Source: CAVVKW01 sp963761705
GTDB taxonomy: Bacteria > Verrucomicrobiota > Verrucomicrobiia > Chthoniobacterales > JAATET01
Assembly (NCBI GenBank): GCA_963761705.1
Contig: CAVXHK010000001.1
Span: forward strand, 1,736,001 to 1,800,000
Length of the DNA stretch: 64,000 bases
Direction of reading: 5' to 3'
Shown here: positions 1 to 9,538 of the stretch, one piece after another
How the letters are laid out: each line of letters begins with the position of its first letter
Position numbering within the stretch: position 1 is the stretch's first letter
Position numbers and translations under genes: made by a program
Notes under the pieces: generated by a model
Databases searched by the model: none
What the model saw: the letters and a program-made list of their open reading frames with translations, nothing else
What the model was told of the DNA's origin: nothing

Positions 1-752
1 TCGATGACCGTGTGCAGGCTATCCGGGGCGGCGGCGAGGGCGTCGCAGGTGGCCTGCATGGTGGCGCGGGTATCGTCCGAAGCGATGAGATCGCGGACGG
101 CGGCAGTGAGTTTTTCCGAGGTCTTGCGGTAGGTCTCGATGGTCTCTTTACCCGGGCTGCGGTCGAGGCGGATGCGCTCGAGGGTATCGACGAGGTCCAA
201 GAGATCCCCGGTGACGAGGGGACGCCAGGAGGCCGGGCCGAGTGGCCAGGTGGTGTCGAAGTATCTGAGGCGCGGGAGGCCGGTTGCCAAGTCGACGGTG
301 AGTTGGCCGGCCGCGAGAACGTTGCCGTAGGGCTCTCCGAGGGTGCAGATCGAGACGAGCCAGCGCTCGGAGATCGCGTAGGGCATGATGTCGAACGTGT
401 CTGCCTCGGCGCTGAACGGACCGTGCGCGAGGACGTCGTCCCACCAATGGTTCGCCGGGGTGGCGGTGGTCATGTGATTCGGCACGATGTCGACGAGGAC
501 CTTGAGGCCGATGGCTTTGACGGCGTCCTGGAAGGATCGCCAAGCGTCTTCGCCGCCGATGAATTCACTGATCTTCGACGGGTCGGAAACGTCGTAGCCG
601 TGGTCGCTTCCGGGCGCGGCCTGGAGGACCGGCGAGAGGTAGACGTGGCTGATGCCGAGGTCGCGGAGGTAGGGCAGGATGGCCTCGGCGGCGGAGAGGG
701 GGAATCCAGCGTGGACTTGGAGGCGGTAGGTGGCGGTCCAGTTATTTGGCAT
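1..752 (-). CDS. treY: Malto-oligosyltrehalose synthase, N-terminal part (cut by window edge)
   Basis: Isomerises the terminal alpha-1,4 bond of a maltodextrin to the alpha,alpha-1,1 bond of trehalose, in the cytoplasm. Translating the minus strand from the ATG at 752 gives an uninterrupted frame to the window edge, about 250 residues. It starts with TATYRLQ followed by a YLRDLGISHVYLSPVL stretch, then PGSDHGYDV and VDIVPNHM, the GH13 motifs specific to TreY rather than to generic amylases. The start overlaps the last 11 bases of the debranching-enzyme gene upstream, so the two are probably translated together, the usual treX-treY arrangement. TreZ is not in the window. The C-terminal two thirds lie beyond base 1. 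Confidence 0.88.
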   Translation of the reverse strand, partial: MPNNWTATYRLQVHAGFPLSAAEAILPYLRDLGISHVYLSPVLQAAPGSDHGYDVSDPSKISEFIGGEDAWRSFQDAVKAIGLKVLVDIVPNHMTTATPANHWWDDVLAHGPFSAEADTFDIMPYAISERWLVSICTLGEPYGNVLAAGQLTVDLATGLPRLRYFDTTWPLGPASWRPLVTGDLLDLVDTLERIRLDRSPGKETIETYRKTSEKLTAAVRDLIASDDTRATMQATCDALAAAPDSLHTVI

Positions 753-2934
753 GGCGAAGGACGACGAAGGATCGTGGGGTGAGTTTGAAGCTGGTGGCAC
801 GGAGACGTTCCTTGCCGGGTGCTAGATTGGGGCGGGCGGTGTCGAAGGCGACGACCCACTTGAGGGCTTTCACGTCTTCAGGAAGGCGGAAACGGACGGG
901 CTCGTGGTGGGCGTTTAGGAGGACGAGGAAATCGTCGTCCTGCACGCGGCGACCCTGCGCGTCACGGATCTCGGGCGCGTCGCCAAAGAGCATCATGCCG
1001 ATCGTTCGCATCCAGCCACCGTCTTCCCAATCGGCTTCGGCCATGGGTTTGCCGTCGGCGCGGACCCAGCGGACGTTTTCGGATTCCGACGAGGCGTAGG
1101 GGTCCTCCTCGTGGAAGGAATGCCGCGAGAAATTCATGTGCGCGCGGCGGTAGTGGACGAGGCGGCAGGTGAAATCGAAGAGCGTTTTCTGCTGATCGCT
1201 GAGATCCCAGTTATACCAGGCGAGTTCGTTGTCCTGGCAGTAGACGTTGTTGTTGCCCTTCTGCGTGCGGCCGATTTCGTCGCCGCCCGCGATCATCGGG
1301 ACGCCTTGCGAGAAGAGGAGGGTTGCCATCAAGTTGCGTTTCTGTCGCTCGCGGAGAGCGATGATTTCGAGATCGTCGGTTTCGCCCTCGACGCCGCAGT
1401 TCCACGACTCGTTGTCGTCGGCACCGTCGTTACCGTTTTCCTCGTTCGCGATGTTGTGCTTGTTGTTGTAGCTGACGAGGTCGTTGAGCGTGAAGCCGTC
1501 GTGGGCGATGATGAAGTTGATGCTCGCAGTCGGGCGGCGTCCGGTGCGTTCGTAGAGATCGGCGGAGCCGCCGAGGCGGGTGGCGATTTCGCCGTGGAGG
1601 CCGAGGTCGCCTTTCCAGAACTTGCGGACGGTGTCGCGGTATTTACCATTCCATTCGGTCCAGCCGAGGGGGAAATTTCCGACTTGGTAGCCGCCGTCGC
1701 CTAAGTCCCAGGGCTCTGCGATCAGTTTGACGGAGGCGAGCGTGGGATCCTGGTAGATTGTGTCGAAGAAAGCGCCGAGGTGGTCGACGTCGTGGAGTTC
1801 GCGGGCGAGGGCGGACGCGAGGTCGAAGCGGAAGCCGTCGACGTGCATCTCGGTGACCCAGTAGCGCAGACTATCCATGAGGAATTGCAGCGAGTGCGGG
1901 TGGACCATGTTGAGCGTGTTGCCGCAACCGGTAAAGTCCATGTAGTAGCGCTGATCGCCCTCGACGGTGCGGTAGTAAGACGAGTTGTCGATGCCGCGGA
2001 AGGAGAGGGTCGGACCCATGCGATTGCCTTCGGCGGTGTGGTTGTAAACGACGTCGAGGATGACTTCGAGGCCGGCGGCGTGGAGGGTTTTCACCATCTC
2101 TTTGAACTCCCTGACGACGTCGAAGGGGTGGTCCTGGCACGCCGCGTAGCTCGGCTGCGGGGCGAAGAAGCCAAGGGTGTTGTAGCCCCAGTAATTTGAG
2201 AGGCCGCGCTCGATGAGGTGGCGGTCGTTCGCGAAATAGTGGATCGGGAGGAGTTCGACCGAGGTGATGCCGAGCTTCTTGAAGTGTTCGATCATCGGCG
2301 GACTCGCGAGGCCGGCGTACGTGCCGCGGAGGTGCTCGGGGACATCGGGGTGCGTCTTCGTGAGACCCTTGACGTGCGTCTCGTAAATGACGGTGTCGTG
2401 CCACTCGTGGCGGGGGCGGTGCTCGCCGCTCCAGTCGAACGTGTTGTCCGTCACAATGGCGAGGGGGGCGAAGGCTGCGCTGTCGCGGGCGTCGAACGAG
2501 AGGTCGACGTCGTCGTGACCGATCTCGTAGGCGAAGAGTTCGTCCGCCCACTCGATGTCGCGGCCGATGGCCTTGGCGTAGGGGTCGAGAAGGATCTTGT
2601 TCGCGTTGAAACGGTGGCCATTGGCCGGATCGTAGGGTCCGTAGACGCGGTAGCCGTACAGTTGGCCTGGCGCGAGGCCGGGGACGTAGATGTGGTAGAC
2701 GCCGGAGGTTTTCTCGCCGAGGCGAATGCGCCGGGACTCGGCTTTGTCCTCGGATCGGTCGAAGAGGCAGAGTTCGACCGCGTGGGCGTTTTGCGCGAAG
2801 AGGGAGAAATTGACGCCCTCACCGTCCCAAGTCGCGCCCTGCGGGTAGGGCAAGCCGGAGAGGTAGTCGGGTGAATTGGATGCGATGGGGGTCGGCGTGA
2901 TGGGCGTGGTGGTGGTCGGAGCCTGGTCAGTCAT
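742..2934 (-). CDS. glgX: Glycogen debranching enzyme GlgX/TreX
   Basis: Cleaves alpha-1,6 branches of glycogen or maltodextrin, giving linear chains that TreY can use. The protein has 730 residues, normal for the family. An N-terminal CBM48-like domain (about 25-115) precedes the GH13 barrel. Barrel motifs are DVVYNH (about 294-299), GFRFD with the nucleophile Asp near 371, AEPWD with the acid/base Glu near 407, and AHDGF with the third Asp near 484. A Thr/Pro-rich tail of about 20 residues leads the protein. It overlaps treY, and its 5' end faces the divergent SbcD-like gene across about 190 bases. The context favours a role in trehalose synthesis (TreX), but GlgX and TreX cannot be separated by sequence alone. 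Confidence 0.9.
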   Translation of the reverse strand: MTDQAPTTTTPITPTPIASNSPDYLSGLPYPQGATWDGEGVNFSLFAQNAHAVELCLFDRSEDKAESRRIRLGEKTSGVYHIYVPGLAPGQLYGYRVYGPYDPANGHRFNANKILLDPYAKAIGRDIEWADELFAYEIGHDDVDLSFDARDSAAFAPLAIVTDNTFDWSGEHRPRHEWHDTVIYETHVKGLTKTHPDVPEHLRGTYAGLASPPMIEHFKKLGITSVELLPIHYFANDRHLIERGLSNYWGYNTLGFFAPQPSYAACQDHPFDVVREFKEMVKTLHAAGLEVILDVVYNHTAEGNRMGPTLSFRGIDNSSYYRTVEGDQRYYMDFTGCGNTLNMVHPHSLQFLMDSLRYWVTEMHVDGFRFDLASALARELHDVDHLGAFFDTIYQDPTLASVKLIAEPWDLGDGGYQVGNFPLGWTEWNGKYRDTVRKFWKGDLGLHGEIATRLGGSADLYERTGRRPTASINFIIAHDGFTLNDLVSYNNKHNIANEENGNDGADDNESWNCGVEGETDDLEIIALRERQKRNLMATLLFSQGVPMIAGGDEIGRTQKGNNNVYCQDNELAWYNWDLSDQQKTLFDFTCRLVHYRRAHMNFSRHSFHEEDPYASSESENVRWVRADGKPMAEADWEDGGWMRTIGMMLFGDAPEIRDAQGRRVQDDDFLVLLNAHHEPVRFRLPEDVKALKWVVAFDTARPNLAPGKERLRATSFKLTPRSFVVLRHAK

Positions 2935-3130
2935 TTAAGTTTGAGCGTCTGCGAAAAATGGTGGTTGGTCTGGCGCTTGGGAACTCGGTCCCGAGCGGGC
3001 CGGGGAAGTATCGTCGTTCGACGAGGGCCTGAGCGTGTTTTTCGAGGAACGGGAGCATGCACGGATGGCGACCGGGCGTAAAAAGGAAAGTTTTGTTGCT
3101 CCGGGGTCGGGGATTTCAATGATGGCGGGG

Positions 3131-4297
3131 ATGACGCGTTTCCTGCACACGGCGGACTGGCAGATCGGGAAGCCGTTCGCCGGGATCGCGGACGCGCACA
3201 ACCGGGCGCTCGTGCAACAGGAGCGGCTGGCGGTGATCGACCGGATCGGAGCAGCGGCGCGGGAGCAGGGGGCCGAATTTGTGCTGGTGGCGGGGGATCT
3301 CTTTGATTCGCCCACGCCGACGCGGGCGATGGTTTCGGCGACGTGCGCGGCGATGGGGCGGATCGGGCTGCCGATCGTGCTGATCCCGGGAAATCACGAT
3401 CACGGCGGCGCTGGGGGCTTGTGGAATCAGGCATTCTTCGAACAAGAACGAGCTGAACTCGCGCCGCGGCTGACCGTTTTGACGAAATCTGAACCCTTCG
3501 AGATGGGCGGGGCCTGGATCTTTCCCTGTCCTTTGCTGCGGCGGGCGGAATCGAACGACCCGACTGAATGGCTGCGGGAGCCAGGGGTGCTGGACGCGGC
3601 GGGTGAGCGAGTGCGGATCGTCCTGGCGCACGGGAGCACGCGGGGCTTCGGCGGGGAGGTTGACGACGACGAGGGGGTGTTGTCGACGGCAACGAATCGG
3701 ATCGATCTGGATCGGCTGGATGGGGAGAAGTTCGATTTTGTCGCGTTGGGCGATTGGCACGGGACGAAAGAGGTCGGGGCTAAGGCGTGGTATGCGGGCA
3801 CGCCGGAGCGGGATCGATTTCCAAAGGGTGGGGAGAATCGCCCTGGAAACGTGCTGGTTGTGTCGATCGAGCGGGGGGCACTGCCGGACGTGCGGGTCGT
3901 GCCGACTGGACGCTTCGGCTGGCACCGGATCGAGCGGGATTTCGCCGACGATGCCGCGGTGGATGGGCTGCGCCGTGAGATCGACGATCTGGTCGGGCAG
4001 CCAACGCAGAGCGATCTCCTCAGGTTGGAGCTAAGCGGAACTCTTGGGATCGAAGCCTCCGTGCGTCTGGACGGGTTCATCAAGACGCTGGGGGCGCGGC
4101 TGCTGCGCGTGAAGCTGGTCGATCACACGACGCTGGCTCCAAGTGAAGCAGAGATCCTCGCTCTGACTGAGCGCGCGGACGATCCGCTCGTCTCGCGGGT
4201 CGCCAGAGAACTCGTCAGCCGGTCCGCCGGAGCGGACGAGGATGCGGCGGTGGCGCGGGTGGCACTGCGGGAACTTCACGCGGCGGTCGAGCGATGA
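3131..4297 (+). CDS. SbcD/YhaO-like DNA repair metallophosphoesterase
   Basis: Predicted manganese-dependent nuclease subunit of an Mre11-Rad50-type complex. Calcineurin-like motifs appear in order: HTADWQIGK at the N-terminus, VAGDLFDSP, IPGNHDHGG, VLAHGS and ALGDWHG. The C-terminal 130 residues form the capping region. The chosen ATG places the first beta strand (RFLHTADW) at the N-terminus. An in-frame ATG at 3119 with GGGG about 9 bases upstream is equally possible, and a longer reading from 3035 is unlikely. The stop overlaps the ATG of the ATPase gene by 4 bases (ATGA), so the two subunits are translationally coupled. Confidence 0.85.
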   Translation: MTRFLHTADWQIGKPFAGIADAHNRALVQQERLAVIDRIGAAAREQGAEFVLVAGDLFDSPTPTRAMVSATCAAMGRIGLPIVLIPGNHDHGGAGGLWNQAFFEQERAELAPRLTVLTKSEPFEMGGAWIFPCPLLRRAESNDPTEWLREPGVLDAAGERVRIVLAHGSTRGFGGEVDDDEGVLSTATNRIDLDRLDGEKFDFVALGDWHGTKEVGAKAWYAGTPERDRFPKGGENRPGNVLVVSIERGALPDVRVVPTGRFGWHRIERDFADDAAVDGLRREIDDLVGQPTQSDLLRLELSGTLGIEASVRLDGFIKTLGARLLRVKLVDHTTLAPSEAEILALTERADDPLVSRVARELVSRSAGADEDAAVARVALRELHAAVER

Positions 4298-6960
4298 GAT
4301 TACGGACGCTGCGGGTGCGGAACTATCGCGTGCATCGCGATTGCGTCGTCGAGTTCGACGCGAGCCGAACTTTGATTGGCGGACCGAACGAAAGTGGCAA
4401 GAGCACGCTCGTCGAAGCGTTGCAGCGGGCATTTTTCCTCAAGGCGAAAGGGAACACCGAATACCACCGCGCGATGCTTTCGGATCATGGCGGAGAGCCG
4501 GAAGTCGACGTAATTTTCCAGACCGGTGGGGTTGATTACGAAATCAAAAAACGCTTTGGCGCTCGGGGGACGACGACGCTGCTGGCGGCAGGTCGCTCCG
4601 GGCTGGCGGGCGACGAGGCCGAGGCAAAGATCGCGGAATTGCTCGCGATCCGCGAACCCGTCACCGGCAAAGCGATGCCCGGGCAGTGGGGGCATCTCTG
4701 GGTTCGGCAGGGAACGAGTGGCGACAATCCGGCGGGCGAGGCCACGGCCCAGAGTGGCCCGCTGATCCGGCGGTTGCAGGAGATGGGTGGTGCCGCGGCG
4801 TTGCAATCTGACCTCGATGCGGCGCTCGCGCGGCGGTTTCGCGACGAGGCCGACGCCATTTTCCGAAAAAACGGCGAGGCGAAGGCTGGTTCCGATTGGG
4901 AGATTGCCGCCACCGAAGCGTCCGCGGCGGCGGAACGTCTGCGGATCGCCACCGCGCGGATCGAGGCTTCTCGGGTCGCCGTCACCGATCTCGAAGCCGC
5001 CGAGCGGGCTTCAGCGGCTGCGGAACGCAGTCTTGTCGAGTTACGCCGCGAGCGGGATGCCGCGGGCGTCCGGGCCGACCGGGTCGAGGCATTGCGGCGG
5101 ACGGAAGATCATGAGGCTCGAGGTCTGGCGGAATCGGAAAAATCGCTCGGCTCACTGCGCATGGACGATGGGCGAATCGCCGAGCTGACGTCCGAATTGG
5201 CCCGCCGAGAGGCGGCGCTGGAGCCGCTGACCGCAGAAGTCGCGCGGCTGCGGACGGCGGCGACCGACGCTAAATCATTGCTTTCGCGATCCACCGATGC
5301 GGCTGCCATCGCTGGGGAGAGTCTGCGGTCGGCGCGCCGTCGGCGCGATTTCCTGGCCGCTGGCCTAGCCGTGCGGGAGCGAGCCGCGGTGGTGCAGGAA
5401 CTGACCGGACAACTCGCGACCGTCGGAAAGGCTCGGGATCAGCTCGCCACATTGCGCGACGATCTCGCCCGTCTTCCTGCCCTGACCGAAGCAAAATGGA
5501 AGGAGCTCCGTGCCTCGGAAGATGATGTCAACCGGTCCCAGGCCGCCCTGGACGCGACGGCCGCCGGACTCGAGGTGCTCGCCTCTGATGCGTCGATCGT
5601 GGCAAATGGTAAAAACCTCCTCGCGGGGGAGCGGATCGTGCTCACCGACGCGGCCGAAGTAACCATCGGAGCGGGCGTGCGGCTGCGCGTCCAACCCGGT
5701 GGCGGAACGAGTCTCTCGACCGCCCGGACGAAGCTCGAAGAGAGTCGACGGGCGCTCGGGGCCTGCCTGCGAGCGATTGGGATCGATGGGATCGAGCAAG
5801 CGGAGGCCGCGCTGGCCTCCCGCCGTCTCCTCGCCACGAGAATCGAAGCGGCTGAAGCCAGCCTGCGCGACGGAAAAGCAGACGAAACGCCTGCTCGGCT
5901 CGCCGCCGCTCGCGAAGCTCTCGCGGCGAGCGAGGCGGAGCGCGACCGCCGCCGGGACAATTCTACGAAAGACATCGATCCCTCGCGGGAAAATTTAGCG
6001 GAGGCGGAGCGATCGCTTGCCGAAGCGGAGTTGGCGGACGCGGAAGCGCGGGGAACTCTCGAAGGCGACGCGCGGACCGCAGCCGCCGCCGACTCGCGGG
6101 CCACGCAGCAGTCCGAGACCATCGAGCGGGAGCGGCGGGTTGTCGGCGATCTGCGAGCGCAGCTGAAATTGCTCGAAGACACGCACGGCGACGCTGCGGC
6201 CCGCGCCCGCCGACTCGGTGAATCCGAAGCGATGCGCGGGGCGGCGGAGAAAGCGCTCACGGCGACCCGGGCGTCGCTGAGCGCGCTGGACGCGGCGCAT
6301 TTATCGGCGGACCTCGAGCGACTCGCGCGGGCGACCGAGACGACGACTGCGGCGCTGAACGAAGCCCGCACCCGTATCGCCGTCGCCCGCTCGGCCCTGC
6401 GCTCGGATGGGAGCGAGGATCCTGCGGCGGACCTGGCAAACGCTGTCGCTCGACACGACATCGCAACCGTGCGGCTCGACTCCGCCAGGCGGCGCGCCGA
6501 GGCAACGCGGCTGCTCGACGGATTGTTCGCGGAGGAACAGCGCTCGCTCGCTGATCAATTCGCTGAGCCGCTCGCTTCAACGATCTCCGACTATCTCGAG
6601 TGCCTTTTCGGGACGGGGGCACGGGCTACCGTCGTGCTGCACGAGAACGAGTTCTCGGGCTTGGAGCTGACGCGGGCCAACGGAGACGGCGGGGCGTTTG
6701 CCTTCGATTCCCTGAGCGGCGGGGCTCGGGAGCAGTTTGCCGCCGCGGTCCGTCTCGCCGTCGCCGAAGTCCTGGCCGCTGAGTTCGACGGCACGCTCCC
6801 GATTATTTTCGACGACGCGTTCGCCTACGCCGACCCGGCTCGCGTTCGGACACTCCAGAGGATGCTCGACCGCGCGGCAGGGCGCGGTCTGCAGGTCATC
6901 GTGCTGACGTGCGATCCAGAAGACTACGCTCGTCTCGGCGCGGCTTTCGTTGCGCTGTGA
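4294..6960 (+). CDS. SbcC/YhaN-like SMC-family ATPase
   Basis: Rad50-type partner of the preceding nuclease. The 888-residue protein has a Walker A, GGPNESGKST, at about 29-38. Long Ala/Arg/Glu-rich coiled coils fill about 200-720. The ABC signature LSGGAREQ is followed by a Walker B and D-loop segment, PIIFDDAFAYAD, near the C-terminus. FDDA instead of a DE pair resembles YhaN more than classical SbcC. I see no clear CxxC zinc hook in the coil. It probably uses ATP to open DNA ends for the SbcD-like subunit. The coding frame is intact, with strong G/C preference at third positions. Confidence 0.85.
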   Translation: MRLRTLRVRNYRVHRDCVVEFDASRTLIGGPNESGKSTLVEALQRAFFLKAKGNTEYHRAMLSDHGGEPEVDVIFQTGGVDYEIKKRFGARGTTTLLAAGRSGLAGDEAEAKIAELLAIREPVTGKAMPGQWGHLWVRQGTSGDNPAGEATAQSGPLIRRLQEMGGAAALQSDLDAALARRFRDEADAIFRKNGEAKAGSDWEIAATEASAAAERLRIATARIEASRVAVTDLEAAERASAAAERSLVELRRERDAAGVRADRVEALRRTEDHEARGLAESEKSLGSLRMDDGRIAELTSELARREAALEPLTAEVARLRTAATDAKSLLSRSTDAAAIAGESLRSARRRRDFLAAGLAVRERAAVVQELTGQLATVGKARDQLATLRDDLARLPALTEAKWKELRASEDDVNRSQAALDATAAGLEVLASDASIVANGKNLLAGERIVLTDAAEVTIGAGVRLRVQPGGGTSLSTARTKLEESRRALGACLRAIGIDGIEQAEAALASRRLLATRIEAAEASLRDGKADETPARLAAAREALAASEAERDRRRDNSTKDIDPSRENLAEAERSLAEAELADAEARGTLEGDARTAAAADSRATQQSETIERERRVVGDLRAQLKLLEDTHGDAAARARRLGESEAMRGAAEKALTATRASLSALDAAHLSADLERLARATETTTAALNEARTRIAVARSALRSDGSEDPAADLANAVARHDIATVRLDSARRRAEATRLLDGLFAEEQRSLADQFAEPLASTISDYLECLFGTGARATVVLHENEFSGLELTRANGDGGAFAFDSLSGGAREQFAAAVRLAVAEVLAAEFDGTLPIIFDDAFAYADPARVRTLQRMLDRAAGRGLQVIVLTCDPEDYARLGAAFVAL

Positions 6961-7025
6961 ACAGACGCTTCGAGTCAGTCACGTTACGGAGCAGAAAATT
7001 TTGGAAGTTGCTCCGATCCCCGCCG

Positions 7026-7058
7026 TCAAACGTCCACCGTTTGATGGGATAGGTTTTT
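7026..7058 (+). terminator. Possible terminator after the SbcC-like gene
   Basis: A 7-bp stem (TCAAACG/CGTTTGA, loop TCCAC, 7026-7044) is followed by a T run at 7054-7058. The run is 10 bases from the stem, further than in a textbook terminator. It lies between convergent genes. Confidence 0.4.
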
Positions 7059-7062
7059 CCTT

Positions 7063-7090
7063 GGTGCAGGAGCGAGATTTCTCCTGCGCC
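7063..7090. terminator. Hairpin between convergent genes
   Basis: The arms GCAGGAG (7066-7072) and CTCCTGC (7081-7087) form a strong stem, extendable by three more pairs including one G-U, with the loop CGAGATTT. It lies 12 bases beyond the stop of the minus-strand gene at 7103. No U run follows on either strand, so it may be an RNA 3' end stabiliser or a Rho-assisted site rather than an intrinsic terminator. Confidence 0.35.
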
Positions 7091-7102
7091 GACCTAGATT
7101 CC

Positions 7103-7681
7103 TTACCGCTCGGAATAAGGCTCCAGCTTCGTGCTGTAGACCGATCCGGCTTGGAGGGCGGAGAGTTTCTCAATCGACGACTTCACCCAGGAAAGGTTGG
7201 AACTCAGACCCATGACTTTGCCCTCGGCATTCTTCAGCAGGAACACGAAGCCTTCGTATTTGTAACCGTATTTTGCGTGGGCCTTGTCGTCGTATTCGAG
7301 TTCGAAACTCGGCCCGGCCATTTCCGCGAAGTCCAAGCTGGGCGGCAGGTCGAAAGTGTAGGTTTCGCGAGCAACAAGCTTGTAGGCTCTCCGGTCCGTT
7401 GTGCTCCGGCCAAAGATCCACAGCTCTCCGGTCAACCCTTCGAACGACGTCGACCGGTCGTTGTTCTTGAAGCGCAGTTTGAACGCGTAGCTGTCGCGTT
7501 GATCGTCAAAATTCTCGTCACCGAGCCGCCGGATCCGGTTGGCCTGCACGTCGATCGTGATCTTGGCTTCCCAGTCTGTCCGCATCTCCGACGGGAGATC
7601 GCGGAAGGTCTGGGCGTCCGCTCCAGTCGGTGTCACTAGGATTAGAACGGCGGTTGAAAGCAAGGCGCTGCGGAACTGCAT
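7103..7681 (-). CDS. Secreted protein of unknown function
   Basis: I do not recognise this family. The 192-residue product starts at the ATG at 7681, giving a signal peptide: MQFR, a hydrophobic run, then a cleavage site after GADA. A TTG nine bases further upstream is a possible but less likely start. The mature part is polar with mixed charge and no cysteine, and is predicted to be beta-rich (patterns such as ITIDVQANRIRRLGDENFDD). It has no membrane anchor, so it should be periplasmic. It is convergent with the SbcC-like gene and seems to stand alone. Confidence 0.7.
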   Translation of the reverse strand: MQFRSALLSTAVLILVTPTGADAQTFRDLPSEMRTDWEAKITIDVQANRIRRLGDENFDDQRDSYAFKLRFKNNDRSTSFEGLTGELWIFGRSTTDRRAYKLVARETYTFDLPPSLDFAEMAGPSFELEYDDKAHAKYGYKYEGFVFLLKNAEGKVMGLSSNLSWVKSSIEKLSALQAGSVYSTKLEPYSER

Positions 7682-7911
7682 GCACCCCAAAGAACGTGAC
7701 CGGGCCTTCGGGAGCCAAGCTAAAAATTATGGGGGCGCGGGTGCCTTCTCCGGGAATTAGTGAGGATCAAGGTTCAGCCTGCCGGGATGGTTGCGACTCC
7801 ACGGGAGGTCCTGCCACCTCGTCCTGACTGAGCCGGTCGGACTCGGCGCGCCGTCGGCGTGAGTGATTGTCGCGTGCAGCACGGGGATGCCTCCGTCCCG
7901 CGGTGCCGTCG

Positions 7912-8330
7912 TCAGCGCGGGACGTTCGCCCAAGTCGCTTGATCACCCAACCAGACCTTGCACTCTTCGAGCGGTTTGAGCGCGACGGGCCCATCCAGCG
8001 GCGGTTGATCGCGGGCGTCGCGCAGACGGTAGCAATCTGCCAAGAAGGCGACCTTCAGCTGCAACGTGTCTTTCGCCTCGTGGACCGAATCTTCTTCCTC
8101 GAGTCAGCCCCGGAAAGCACCTCGGGGAGGGATGCTCTCAAAAAGTGGCCGAACGCGTTCGCGCCGAAGCGGCGCGTCTCAGTCGCCCGCGATCCGCTAT
8201 CCCGGCGTCCACAGCGGCGAGCAGGACGCCCTTGGAGAGGAGTTCTTCTCGTTGGAGCCTCAACCCGGCGGAAGCGCTGCGGATTCTTTCTCTTCCCTGA
8301 TCATTCGCTTTTATCAAACGATCGCACGGA
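7912..8330 (-). pseudogene. Decayed coding region in a 725-bp gap
   Basis: No intact gene fills 7682-8407. Reading the minus strand frame by frame, three consecutive segments look coding by codon bias but lie in different frames. The first runs from about 8325 to 8180 and contains LLSKGVLLAAVDAGIADRG. The second runs from about 8190 to 8102 and contains RRFGANAFGHFLRASLPEVL. The third runs from about 8100 to a TGA at 7912 and contains KVAFLADCYRLRDARDQPP and ends WLGDQATWANVPR. An in-frame stop lies just upstream of the third segment. Joining them needs two frame changes. No start codon or family was recognised. The pattern suggests an old gene remnant or, less likely, several sequencing indels. 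Confidence 0.35.
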
Positions 8331-8407
8331 ATTCATCTATTAGACCGATGGCGATGAAGTTCGTAGTCTCCGCCTGAATCCGCTGCCCGCGGCAAAACAA
8401 CACGAAC

Positions 8408-9370
8408 ATGGAAATCATCTCATCGATCTTAAATCCCGGCGTCCTCTTCTTCCTTCTTGGATTCGGAGCCGTCTTGCTCAAGTCCAACCTGGCGCTGCCG
8501 GAGTCCATCGTGAAATTCGTGAGCCTCTACTTGATGCTCTCGATTGGATTCAAAGGGGGGGTGAGCCTCCACGAGTCTTCACTCTTCGGAGACGGCATTC
8601 TCATGATTGGCATCGTGCTGCTCATGAGCGCCGTCGTTCCCATCTACTCCTATTACTTTTTCCGCAATCGACTCGGGATCGCCGACGCCGCCGCCATCGG
8701 CGCGACGTATGGCTCGAACAGCACGCTCACCTACATCACGGCGGCGGGTTTTCTCACTTCGATCGCGGTCACTTACGAGGGCTACATGACCGTCGCGCTC
8801 GTGGTGATGGAGACCCCAGCCATCATCTTCTCGGTGCTCATGGCGCAGATCGCGATGAAGGGAACGGCCAAGAAACCAACGAGCCTGGTCGTCCGCGAGG
8901 CACTGACTGACGGCACCCTTCTGTTGATGGTCGGCAGCATGCTCATTGGATATCTGTTGAGTCTCATGGGCACAGACAAATCGCCGCTTTCGTCGTTCAT
9001 TGGAGGCGACATGTTCACCGGGATGCTCGTCTTTTTCCTTCTCCACATGGGCACGGTCGTCGGGAAAAAGTTCCGCGAGATGGACTCGTTTCCTCCGGTC
9101 CTGGTCGCGTTCGCCATCGTGGCCCCACTGCTGAACGCGGCGGTCGCCATCTCGCTGTGCAAGCTGTTCGGCTTTGCTCCCGGCGACTCGCTTTTACTGG
9201 TCATCCTCTGCGCGTCCTCGTCCTACATCGTCGCCCCGGCGATTTTGAAGGACACGCTCCCGGAGGCGAATCCAGCGAAGTATCTGACCATGAGCATGGG
9301 CATCACGTTTCCGCTCAACATCGTGATCGGGATTCCGCTCTACTGGTGGGTGATCGTGAGCTGGATCTAG
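8408..9370 (+). CDS. sbtA: Sodium-dependent bicarbonate transporter, SbtA family
   Basis: Inner-membrane Na+/bicarbonate symporter of the DUF897/SbtA family, 320 residues, with about ten hydrophobic segments in two inverted halves. Family-like stretches include LMLSIGFKGG near residue 45, ATYGSNSTLTYITA near 100 and LCASSSYIVAPAIL near 270. No carbonic anhydrase and no SbtB-type PII gene lies beside it. In heterotrophic verrucomicrobia it would supply bicarbonate for carboxylases or pH balance, which is inference. The start ATG at 8408 is followed directly by the first membrane helix. No strong Shine-Dalgarno sequence is visible. Confidence 0.85.
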   Translation: MEIISSILNPGVLFFLLGFGAVLLKSNLALPESIVKFVSLYLMLSIGFKGGVSLHESSLFGDGILMIGIVLLMSAVVPIYSYYFFRNRLGIADAAAIGATYGSNSTLTYITAAGFLTSIAVTYEGYMTVALVVMETPAIIFSVLMAQIAMKGTAKKPTSLVVREALTDGTLLLMVGSMLIGYLLSLMGTDKSPLSSFIGGDMFTGMLVFFLLHMGTVVGKKFREMDSFPPVLVAFAIVAPLLNAAVAISLCKLFGFAPGDSLLLVILCASSSYIVAPAILKDTLPEANPAKYLTMSMGITFPLNIVIGIPLYWWVIVSWI

Positions 9371-9538
9371 CGTCGGGCGTCGTGCCGATTTGCTAGTCCC
9401 GATGGACGCGTGCGCCAAGGCTTTGAATGTCGGCCAACCGGTCGGGAATTCGACGGTCGACTCGCCGCGCGACCGTTGCTGCGAGTAATTCGGAAATTGC
9501 TCGGCCGGAGTCCATCCGGTTGGGACGATCGTTAAAAG

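Noticed and set aside
12..782. Long plus-strand frame opposite treY
   Set aside because: It is the antisense shadow of a real GC-rich gene; the opposite strand gives recognisable TreY motifs.
7867..8343. 158-codon plus-strand frame in the gap
   Set aside because: Arg-rich and without domain pattern; the minus strand shows better codon bias, though broken.
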